Below are positions 6,780-12,410 of a stretch of DNA of 12,410 nt, in pieces; the stretch's first letter is position 1; each line of letters opens with the position of its first letter. Origin of the DNA: Candidatus Coatesiibacteriota bacterium. Its GTDB lineage: Bacteria; RBG-13-66-14; B26-G2. The notes under the pieces are model-generated. The model saw nothing but the letters and a program-made list of their open reading frames with translations, was not told where the DNA came from and did not search any database. Made by a program: the position numbers and the translations under genes. The stretch spans positions 1-12,410 of the forward strand of contig QMNJ01000033.1 of assembly GCA_003647715.1 (NCBI GenBank). The letters run 5' to 3'.

Positions 6780-8328
6780 GAGAGCACTTATATCTGTAAC
6801 TGATAAGAGTGGGGTATTAGAGTTCGCGAAGCAATTGAAGGAGATAGGGTTTGATGTATTCGCTTCAGTAGGAACAGCAAGGTATTTGAGAGAAAATGGC
6901 ATTAAGGTATATGAGTTGAAGGAGATTACAGGGTTCTCTATGTTGATGGGTGGCAGAGTGAAGACACTGCATCCAAACATATTCGCATCCATTCTCGCCA
7001 GGGATGAACCTGAAGATATGAAAGAGCTTGAAGAGGTCGGTCTTGCCCCTTTTGAGGTAGTGGCGGTTAATCTGTATCCATTTGAGGAGAAAGTTCTTGG
7101 CTGTATGATGGATGTGGAGGATGCGATGGAGGAGGTAGATATAGGTGGTGTCGCATTGATAAGGGCGGGTGCAAAGGCGCACCACAGATGCTATGTGGCA
7201 ACTTCGCCTGATGATTATAGTTTGATAATAGATTCATTGAAGAGCGGTGTGGATGGCTATCCTGTTAGGAGGCGATTGGCTCAGAAGGCATTTGCTCTCA
7301 CCTCCAGGTATGATTCATTGATTGCGCACTATTTCTCGCGTCTTGAACTGCCAAAGGCACTTCCTGATGTCTTCTACCAGGCATATACTAAGAAGAAGGA
7401 CTTAAGATATGGTGAGAATCCACATCAGAGGGCTGGTTTGTATACCCCGGTGATGGCGGTTTCTGGTCCCATTGCGGGTGGAAGGCAATTGTCGGGAAAA
7501 GAGATATCATTGAATAATATGATGGATATGGAGGCGGCTTATAATCTGGTGATGGAATTTAATGAGCCGACCTCTGCTGTGATAAAGCATATGAATCCCT
7601 GTGGTTGTGCTATATCTGATGATATATCAGATGCAATAGCAAAGGCGAGGGCTGGTGACCCCGTGTCTGCTTTTGGTGGGATTGTTGCTTTAAATAGGAC
7701 GATATATGCAAATACTGCACGGGATATTGTAGGTCCCAAGGGTTTTCTGGAGGTCGTTGTTGCTCCAAAAATAACAGAGGAAGCGGTTGGAGTTATGAGG
7801 CAGAGGAAGGGGTGGGGAGAGAGATTGATTATCTATGAGGCGAGTAAGATAGAGGAGAGTGACGAACTTGAGACCAGATGGTTGAAGGGGGGGCTTATGG
7901 TCATGGACCAGGACAGGACGCAAGAGCTGAAGAATAGAGTTCAGGTGGTAACGAAGCGTGGACCTACAGGTAGAGAGATGGAAGATATGATATTCGCCTT
8001 TACGGTAGTCAAGTATGTGAAGTCAAACGGAGTGGTGATAGTAAGGGATAAGATGATAATAGGTGTGGGAGCAGGACAACCTAACAGAGTAAATTCGGTT
8101 AAGTTAGCCATTGAGGCGGCGGATAAATTCCATGGGGGTTGCGATGGGGCGGTTCTTGCCTCGGACGGATTCTTCCCAATGCCTGACGCGCCACTACTTG
8201 CAATTGAGTCGGGGGTGAGAGCGATAATTCAGCCCGGAGGTTCAGTGAAGGATGAGCAGGTGATAAGGGAGATTGACAGGTTTGGTGCCTCTATGGTCTT
8301 TACGGGTATAAGGCACTTCAGGCATTGA
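6772..8328 (+). CDS. purH: bifunctional AICAR transformylase / IMP cyclohydrolase
   Basis: Carries out the last two steps to IMP: formylation of AICAR and cyclisation of FAICAR. The N-terminal MGS-like cyclohydrolase domain (about 1-190) contains ALISVTDKSG (5-14), GGRVKTLHP (60-68) and DIGGVALIRAGAK (123-135). The C-terminal transformylase domain (about 200-518) has DLRYGENPHQR (210-220), the catalytic Lys272-His273 in IKHMNPCG, and the terminal FTGIRHFRH. Both domains are complete, and 518 residues is the normal bifunctional length. The usual LDGRVKTLHP reads MGGRVKTLHP, and the following HGG reads FAS. From memory this resembles variants in thermophilic bacteria such as Thermotoga. The gene overlaps purN by eight bases, and GGGAGG at 6763-6768 lies three bases before the ATG. 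A 55-base AT-rich gap follows before purD. Confidence 0.98.
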   Translation: MNRRALISVTDKSGVLEFAKQLKEIGFDVFASVGTARYLRENGIKVYELKEITGFSMLMGGRVKTLHPNIFASILARDEPEDMKELEEVGLAPFEVVAVNLYPFEEKVLGCMMDVEDAMEEVDIGGVALIRAGAKAHHRCYVATSPDDYSLIIDSLKSGVDGYPVRRRLAQKAFALTSRYDSLIAHYFSRLELPKALPDVFYQAYTKKKDLRYGENPHQRAGLYTPVMAVSGPIAGGRQLSGKEISLNNMMDMEAAYNLVMEFNEPTSAVIKHMNPCGCAISDDISDAIAKARAGDPVSAFGGIVALNRTIYANTARDIVGPKGFLEVVVAPKITEEAVGVMRQRKGWGERLIIYEASKIEESDELETRWLKGGLMVMDQDRTQELKNRVQVVTKRGPTGREMEDMIFAFTVVKYVKSNGVVIVRDKMIIGVGAGQPNRVNSVKLAIEAADKFHGGCDGAVLASDGFFPMPDAPLLAIESGVRAIIQPGGSVKDEQVIREIDRFGASMVFTGIRHFRH

Positions 8329-8383
8329 GTATTTATTTATTATGTATTGATTGTTAGAATAAATTCTGATGTAAATTGTAGAT

Positions 8384-9667
8384 ATGGGAGATAAGGTTCT
8401 TATTGTTGGGAGCGGAGGAAGAGAGCACTGCCTGGGATGGAAGATTGCACAGAGTCCCAGAGTAGAGAAGATAATATCAGCTCCGGGCAATGCTGGATTA
8501 AGTTGGTTGGGTGAATGTGTTCCAATAAAGGCAAACGATATAGAAGCTCTTGCTGACCTAGCAGATAAAGAGAGGGTTGACATCACCATTGTTGGACCTG
8601 AACAGCCACTTGCTGATGGTATAGTTGACCTCTTTCAGGATAGGGGGTTGCCAATATTCGGTCCCACAAGGAGAGCGGCGATGCTTGAGGCGAGCAAAGT
8701 GTTTGCTAAGGAGATAATGTCCAAAAAGGGTGTTCCCACTGCTGAATACAGGGTGTTTTCGGATTATGATAAGGCGATTGAATACATAAACGAGAGGGGA
8801 ACTCCATTGGTAATAAAGGCAGATGGTCTCGCGGCGGGTAAGGGCGTAACAGTAGCAATTGAAGAGGAGAAGGCATACTATGCAGTAGAGGCGAATCTTA
8901 AGCAGAAGGTGTTTGGGAGTTCCAGTGATAAAATTGTAATTGAAGAATATCTGTGTGGAGAGGAAGTGTCAATGATTGCTTTTACAGATGGTGAGACCAT
9001 TGTGCCTATGATATCTTCGCAGGACTACAAGCGTGTCTATGATGGAGATGAGGGACCGAATACAGGTGGTATGGGTTCTTATGCGCCTGCTCCAATACTT
9101 CCCACTGAGTATACTGACTTTGTTGTAGATAAGATATTCAGACCAACTCTTGAAGGATTGAAGGAGGAGGGTGTTGAATATAGAGGTGTATTGTATGGAG
9201 GGCTTGTTGTAGGTTTTGATGGACCAAGAGTTCTGGAATTCAATGTGAGGTTTGGAGACCCTGAGACACAGTCATTACTACCGCTTATGAAGAGTGACCT
9301 CTACGAAGTTATCAGGGCTACTGTTGAGGGTAGGTTGTCTGAAATAGAGATTGAGTGGGATGAGAGAAGTGCAATGTGTGTGGTATTAGCATCGGGTGGT
9401 TATCCCGGGCAATACGCAACAGGGATGGATATAAAAGGGCTTGAAAATCTCCTCAACCAGAAAGATGTATATGTCTATATTGCTGGTGCAAAATATAATA
9501 ATGGAGACCTGGTTACATCAGGTGGAAGGGTTATGGGTATAACAGCAGTTGATACTGATGTTTTTAAGGCGAAGGAGAGGGTATATAATGCCATAAAGAA
9601 TATTCACTTTGATGGTATCTATTTCAGAAAAGATATAGGGTATAAAGCAATTGAAAGGTATCTTTAG
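8384..9667 (+). CDS. purD: phosphoribosylamine-glycine ligase (GAR synthetase)
   Basis: ATP-grasp ligase that joins glycine to phosphoribosylamine, the product of PurF. The N-terminal preATP-grasp domain opens with VLIVGSGGREH (5-15) and continues with GPEQPLADG. The ATP-grasp core includes PLVIKADGLAAGKGV, and the PNTGGMGSYAPAP and RFGDPETQ motifs are the family hallmarks. The 427-residue length is standard. The ATG at 8384 is preceded by no clear Shine-Dalgarno. The upstream 55 bases are AT-rich without a convincing promoter or hairpin. The C-terminal domain appears complete. purE follows after 42 bases. Confidence 0.98.
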   Translation: MGDKVLIVGSGGREHCLGWKIAQSPRVEKIISAPGNAGLSWLGECVPIKANDIEALADLADKERVDITIVGPEQPLADGIVDLFQDRGLPIFGPTRRAAMLEASKVFAKEIMSKKGVPTAEYRVFSDYDKAIEYINERGTPLVIKADGLAAGKGVTVAIEEEKAYYAVEANLKQKVFGSSSDKIVIEEYLCGEEVSMIAFTDGETIVPMISSQDYKRVYDGDEGPNTGGMGSYAPAPILPTEYTDFVVDKIFRPTLEGLKEEGVEYRGVLYGGLVVGFDGPRVLEFNVRFGDPETQSLLPLMKSDLYEVIRATVEGRLSEIEIEWDERSAMCVVLASGGYPGQYATGMDIKGLENLLNQKDVYVYIAGAKYNNGDLVTSGGRVMGITAVDTDVFKAKERVYNAIKNIHFDGIYFRKDIGYKAIERYL

Positions 9668-9709
9668 TTAGTTCCATAGTGAGTAGATAAACGAAAGTTA
9701 TTTTTTTAT

Positions 9710-10195
9710 ATGGCAAAAGTTAAGATAATCATCGGTTCCAAGAGCGATTTAAAAAATATTGAGGGTCTATTTTCAACTCTTGATGAGTTAGAGATACAAT
9801 ATGAACTTATTCTCACCTCAGCACATAGAAGTCCCAACCGAACATACAGGATAGCGAAATCACTGGGGGATGAGGGTGTGGTGGTGGTTGCCTGTGGTAA
9901 GGCAGCCCATCTTCCAGGCGTTATCTCATCACTGACTCATCTGCCTGTTATTGGGATACCAATAAGGTCGGGTGCTTTTGACGGTTTGGATTCACTTCTC
10001 TCTATGAGCCAGATGCCATCAAAGGTGCCTGTTGCTACTATGGGCTTTGATAATGATGGTGCTGTAAATGCGGCTGTATTATCAGCAAGGATTCTTGCCC
10101 TATCGGATACCAAGTTGAGAAAACGTCTAAAGAAGTATATATTGGAGCTAGAGAAAGGTATTGAGAGAGATTCGGAAGAGTTGAGGGGGTCCTGA
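9710..10195 (+). CDS. purE: PurE: N5-CAIR mutase (class I-like), divergent active-site loop
   Basis: Produces CAIR, the substrate of PurC. The protein has IGSKSD (8-13), SAHRSP (37-42), AAHLPG (65-70, His67), and a C-terminal half with LLSMSQMPSKVPVAT (96-110). SAHR and AAHLPG are class I features, that is, N5-CAIR mutases that depend on PurK. However, the flexible loop normally read AGAGGAAHLPG is VACGKAAHLPG here. Its Lys64 falls where class II AIR carboxylases carry an arginine (AGRSNALSG, from memory). SGAFDG at 87-92 also leans towards the class II SDSFAG pattern. No purK is present in the window. The ATG follows a run of T residues and lacks a good Shine-Dalgarno. A charged, probably helical tail (about 130-161) extends past the core. 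Function as PurE is secure; the class is not. Confidence 0.94.
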   Translation: MAKVKIIIGSKSDLKNIEGLFSTLDELEIQYELILTSAHRSPNRTYRIAKSLGDEGVVVVACGKAAHLPGVISSLTHLPVIGIPIRSGAFDGLDSLLSMSQMPSKVPVATMGFDNDGAVNAAVLSARILALSDTKLRKRLKKYILELEKGIERDSEELRGS

Positions 10196-10203
10196 ATGCA
10201 AAG

Positions 10204-10848
10204 ATGGCAAAAATTGTAAAAATAAATCCAGATACGCCTGATGAAAAAGTAATCAATGAAGTTGCAAATGTGATAATGAATGGTGGCATAGTCATAATGC
10301 CTACGGATACTGTCTATGGATTTCATGCAAGCCCGTTCTATCAGGATACTCTTGACAGGATATCAAGGATAAAGGGATGGTATGGGAAGAAGCCCTTTGT
10401 ATTGTTAATACCAACATACCGAGTTCTTAGATGGATGGGGATAATAATTGATGATTGGCAGTATAGTTTCATAAAGAGGATATGGCCCGGACCTGTTAGC
10501 GTTATTATGGAAAGCATATGTGATTATGGTTTGCCGATATCTTATAATGGTTCAATGTGTTTCAGGGTTCCAAATAGCAGATTAATCAAGATGGTGTTAG
10601 GAAGAGTCGGTTCAGCGATAATATCTACCAGCGCCAATATCACTGGTGTTGAACCCATTAATGACCCTGAATTACTGATTAGGGAGTTTGGTGACAATGT
10701 GGACCTAGTTATTGATGCCGGGGGTAGTTATAGCACTCTGCCCTCAACTATTGTAAGATTCACCAGTGATTGTTTTGAAATAGTGAGAGAGGGGAGAGTT
10801 TCAGAGAAGTCGTTAAGGGAGATACTGGGTGAGGTGAGAAGAAGTTGA
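10204..10848 (+). CDS. Sua5/YciO/YrdC-domain protein, probable threonylcarbamoyl-AMP synthase
   Basis: Likely makes threonylcarbamoyl-AMP from threonine, bicarbonate and ATP for t6A37 modification of ANN-decoding tRNAs. The YrdC-domain motifs are PTDTVYGF (33-40), KPFVLLI (63-69), WPGPVSVIM, CFRVPN, and STSAN in the C-terminal half (the SxN of the KxR/SxN signature). The 214 residues correspond to the short TsaC/YwlC form without the extra Sua5 domain. The usual KxR is not intact: KGWYGKKP at 57-64 has Trp59 where arginine is expected. This could reduce activity or mark a YciO-like paralogue. The gene starts eight bases after the purE stop with a poorly placed Shine-Dalgarno. It overlaps the next gene by four bases (TTGA). 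The following YwlE- and RpiB-like genes mirror the Bacillus ywlC-ywlE-ywlF order, which supports the YwlC assignment. Confidence 0.9.
   Translation: MAKIVKINPDTPDEKVINEVANVIMNGGIVIMPTDTVYGFHASPFYQDTLDRISRIKGWYGKKPFVLLIPTYRVLRWMGIIIDDWQYSFIKRIWPGPVSVIMESICDYGLPISYNGSMCFRVPNSRLIKMVLGRVGSAIISTSANITGVEPINDPELLIREFGDNVDLVIDAGGSYSTLPSTIVRFTSDCFEIVREGRVSEKSLREILGEVRRS
10831..10836 (+). promoter_or_regulatory. Shine-Dalgarno for the YwlE-type phosphatase (TTG start)
   Basis: GAGGTG is located eight bases before the TTG at 10845, inside the last codons of the Sua5 gene. The TTG begins the protein MKVVFVCSGNTCRS, precisely the N-terminus expected for low-molecular-weight phosphatases, so the TTG start is well supported. 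Confidence 0.7.
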
Positions 10849-11366
10849 AGGTCGTCTTTGTTTGTTCGGGGAATACCTGCAGGAGCGTTATGGCTGAATA
10901 CCTATTTAGGAATTCTTTGTGTAAAAATGGAATTAATATTGAGGTGGAGTCAATGGGAGTGGATGTTAATTCACCAAATCGAAGACCATCCAGACAGACA
11001 ATGCAGGTATTGAAAGAGGTGGGAATAGATGCTTCAGAGCACTGCGTCAATGAATTTAAGAGAGAGACGCTTTACAAATCAGACCTAATTCTGGTTATGG
11101 ATAAAGAACACTTGCAATTCTTTGATGACGAGCTTTTAGATAGGACCTTCCTCCTCTCTAATTTCGCTCACTCGCTGAGAAAGTGGTGTGTGGAGAGCGG
11201 AGATATGGAGCTTGAACTTAGCGATATTGAAGAGGATATCAACGACCCTTATGGCAAGGATATTGATGAATACAGGTTGTGTAGAGAAATAATAAAGGAG
11301 TATATAGACATAATTATAGAGAGAATAAAGATTGCGAGGAAAAGTGAGATGGAAGATGGGGGATAA
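10845..11366 (+). CDS. low-molecular-weight phosphatase, probable YwlE-type protein-arginine phosphatase
   Basis: The N-terminal P-loop CSGNTCRS (7-14) is the CX5R phosphatase signature, with nucleophile Cys7 and Arg13. Thr11 in the loop is the residue that gives Bacillus YwlE its preference for phosphoarginine; tyrosine-specific relatives usually carry isoleucine or another residue there. The general-acid aspartate is in NDPYGKDIDEYR near 140-150, equivalent to the DPFG motif of YwlE. At 173 residues it is slightly longer than usual, owing to an acidic segment before DPYG and a charged tail. The start is TTG 10845, four bases overlapping the Sua5 stop, with GAGGTG eight bases upstream. The end overlaps rpiB by one base (TAATG). 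Protein-arginine phosphatases oppose the kinase McsB, which is not in this window. The specificity call rests on Thr11 and gene order. Confidence 0.92.
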   Translation: MKVVFVCSGNTCRSVMAEYLFRNSLCKNGINIEVESMGVDVNSPNRRPSRQTMQVLKEVGIDASEHCVNEFKRETLYKSDLILVMDKEHLQFFDDELLDRTFLLSNFAHSLRKWCVESGDMELELSDIEEDINDPYGKDIDEYRLCREIIKEYIDIIIERIKIARKSEMEDGG

Positions 11367-11821
11367 TGATGGTGTCCAGTGGTAATCTCATCGCAATTGG
11401 TTCTGACCATGCAGGATTTAATCTCAAAGAAGCAATTGCTGACTATCTTGAGAAGAAGGGGTATGAGGTAAAAGATTGTGGAACCTTTGATACTGCCTCT
11501 GTTGATTATCCTGACTTTGTCCCCTGTGTTGTGAAGGTGGTTAAGGAGGGAGGTAGAGGTGTGTTGATATGTGGAACCGGAATTGGTATGAGTATATCTG
11601 CAAACCGATACAGGGGTGTGAGAGCAGCAAGGTGTCTGGATGTGTTTTCATGTGAGATGGCAAGGAAACACAACGATGCAAATATTCTGGTTCTTGGTGG
11701 TAGATTGATGGGGGAGGAGCTGGCTTTTAGGGTTCTTGATGTGTTTCTGAATACAGAGTTTGAGGGTGGGAGACACAAAAGAAGGTTAGATAAGATAGAT
11801 GAGCTCGGGAGTGGATTCTAA
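11366..11821 (+). CDS. rpiB: ribose-5-phosphate isomerase B
   Basis: Interconverts ribose 5-phosphate and ribulose 5-phosphate, supplying the precursor of PRPP and so fitting a purine locus. GSDHAGF at 12-18, the active-site loop CGTGIGMSISANR (Cys69 as catalytic base, Thr71) and AARCLDVFSCEMARKHNDAN with His102 identify the RpiB/LacA/LacB family. The length of 151 residues and the presence of the active-site cysteine favour RpiB over LacB. ATG 11366 shares its A with the phosphatase stop; ATG 11369 is equally possible and is closer to the typical N-terminus. GGGGGA just upstream serves as the ribosome-binding site. The 3' end overlaps the next ORF by 23 bases. Confidence 0.96.
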   Translation: MMVSSGNLIAIGSDHAGFNLKEAIADYLEKKGYEVKDCGTFDTASVDYPDFVPCVVKVVKEGGRGVLICGTGIGMSISANRYRGVRAARCLDVFSCEMARKHNDANILVLGGRLMGEELAFRVLDVFLNTEFEGGRHKRRLDKIDELGSGF

Positions 11822-12188
11822 ATACAGGTGGCTCAGGTTCACAATGTTGCTGGGAGGTTTATATGACCTTATCTTCTCTATTCCAATTCTCTTTTTGCCT
11901 GAGAAAGCAGGCACGCTCTTAAATATTAAATGCCCTGAGAATCCTTTCTATGTTAAGTTTTGTGGGTTGTTTATTTTCATTCTATCTATTGGATATTTTA
12001 TTGCTTATTCAGATATTGAAAAAGGCATCAGAATAGTATTGATGATGATAATCTCCCGCTTTCTGGGTTTTGTTTTTATGATTTATTTTGCACTGTTCGG
12101 TGGGATGGTTAATACATTCATCTATCTTGCTCTTTTTGACCTATCGTTCTCTGTTGCCCATACAACACTATTGTGTAAAAAGTTGTAA
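11799..12188 (+). CDS. small four-helix membrane protein of unknown function
   Basis: No named family is recognised. The 129-residue product has four hydrophobic segments at about 11-33, 50-70, 77-100 and 103-124, and a short lysine-rich C-terminus. The motif PENPFYVKFCGLFIF between helices 1 and 2 recalls a loosely defined class of small integral membrane proteins with an NPxY-like turn, but I cannot assign one. ATG 11799 overlaps rpiB by 23 bases and lacks a well-spaced Shine-Dalgarno. GTG 11811 is an alternative. ATG 11844 would avoid the overlap but would cut into the first helix, so I prefer an earlier start. It is the last plus-strand gene and faces a convergent gene 27 bases away. It has the same size and topology as the membrane protein between purC and purF, without evident sequence similarity by eye. 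Confidence 0.8.
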   Translation: MSSGVDSKYRWLRFTMLLGGLYDLIFSIPILFLPEKAGTLLNIKCPENPFYVKFCGLFIFILSIGYFIAYSDIEKGIRIVLMMIISRFLGFVFMIYFALFGGMVNTFIYLALFDLSFSVAHTTLLCKKL

Positions 12189-12215
12189 TTGTCTGAAAGA
12201 CGGGAATCTGCCTTA

Positions 12216-12410
12216 TTATTCTGATATATCCACAATCATAAGCGAATGTGTCCCGCTGTCAGCAATGTAAACATAGTTGTTATACTTATCAATGCCGTGG
12301 ATGCAGGTAAACTCTGGACAGAATGCCGACCTGGTCTCTGTAGGATTTGTAGGGTTTGATATGTTTATTGTTCTCAGACCACCCCAGGACGCAGATGAAT
12401 AGCATATATC
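12216..12410 (-). CDS. C-terminal end of an LVIVD-repeat-like beta-propeller protein (partial)
   Basis: Reading the minus strand from the right edge gives 64 in-frame residues ending at TAA (complement of 12216-12218); the start lies outside the window. The peptide contains GGLRTINISNPTNPTET, then about 15 residues on the GIDKYNNYVYIADSG blade segment, and ends MIVDISE. This alternation (LxIIDIS-NPxNP, then GI-xxNYVYIAD-G, then L-IVDIS) is the pattern of LVIVD/beta-propeller repeats. They occur in large secreted or surface proteins of several uncultured and FCB-type bacteria. The protein ends immediately after a blade strand, with no extra C-terminal sorting domain. It is convergent with the operon, and no intrinsic terminator is visible in the 27-base gap. 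Function is unknown beyond the fold prediction. Confidence 0.75.
   Translation of the reverse strand, partial: DICYSSASWGGLRTINISNPTNPTETRSAFCPEFTCIHGIDKYNNYVYIADSGTHSLMIVDISE

Noticed and set aside
7614..7632. Inverted repeat ATCTGAT/ATCAGAT with a five-base spacer
   Set aside because: It lies in the middle of purH and encodes the repeated peptide ISDDISDA. It is explained by the coding sequence and is not an operator at a start.
8329..8383. Promoter for purD in the 55-base gap after purH
   Set aside because: TTGAGT and TAGAAT are 24 bases apart, and TTGATT pairs only with a poor TGTAAA. Nothing reaches a credible spacing and match.
9668..9709. Intrinsic terminator or attenuator between purD and purE (small hairpin followed by seven T residues)
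   Set aside because: The stem is AT-rich with about five pairs and a bulge around GAAA. It would be unstable, and purE lacks an independent promoter, so I treat the T-run as chance.
12189..12215. Bidirectional terminator between the convergent genes
   Set aside because: Only a four-base-pair GTCT/AGAC hairpin (12191-12201) is present, with no GC-rich stem and no T-run. This is too weak to call.
12088..12270. 60-codon plus-strand ORF at the right end
   Set aside because: It overlaps the last membrane protein gene in another frame and then runs antisense to the LVIVD-like coding end. It has no motif or ribosome-binding site.
1..12410. CRISPR array, tRNA/rRNA, insertion sequence, prophage or defence system
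   Set aside because: No regularly spaced repeats, no tRNA-like cloverleaf, and no transposase or nuclease-like proteins are visible. Nearly all sequence is accounted for by metabolic and small membrane genes.

Overview
The window is a tightly packed, almost entirely plus-strand gene cluster from a bacterium. It holds most of the de novo purine (IMP/AMP) pathway, framed by a periplasmic HtrA-type protease at the left and a Sua5/YwlE/RpiB housekeeping trio at the right. The lipoprotein signal on the protease suggests a diderm cell. Arginine is written almost only with AGA/AGG, ATA is common for isoleucine, TTG starts occur, and base composition is moderately AT-rich by eye. A beta-propeller (LVIVD-repeat-like) protein lies at the right edge. 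Together these fit an uncultured deep-branching bacterium (for example the WOR-3, Cloacimonadota or FCB neighbourhood), but that placement is a low-confidence guess; no rRNA or marker gene decides it.

Layout, left to right: htrA-like lipoprotein protease (32-1222); purB (1219-2511); purC (2536-3276); a four-helix membrane protein of unknown function (3340-3720, probably starting earlier at a CTG, 3286); purF (3724-5124); purM (5128-6132); purN (6150-6779); purH (6772-8328); purD (8384-9667); purE (9710-10195); a Sua5/TsaC threonylcarbamoyl-AMP synthase (10204-10848); a YwlE-type low-molecular-weight phosphatase (10845-11366); rpiB (11366-11821); and a second small membrane protein (11799-12188). 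A convergent minus-strand gene (12216 to beyond the right edge) ends the run. Gaps are at most about 60 bases and many neighbours overlap, so the plus-strand genes probably form one long operon or a few coupled ones. No intergenic stretch reaches 300 bases.

Function: PurF, PurD, PurN, PurM, PurE, PurC, PurB and PurH cover PRPP to IMP, except for FGAM synthase (PurL with PurS/PurQ). PurK is also absent, and PurB serves in AMP synthesis as well. RpiB interconverts pentose phosphates, the source of PRPP, so it fits the metabolic theme. The Sua5-YwlE-RpiB order recalls the Bacillus ywlC-ywlE-ywlF segment. There is no sign of phage, transposon, CRISPR or an anti-phage system. The points of interest are start-codon choice, divergent motifs in PurE and Sua5, and the two orphan membrane proteins.
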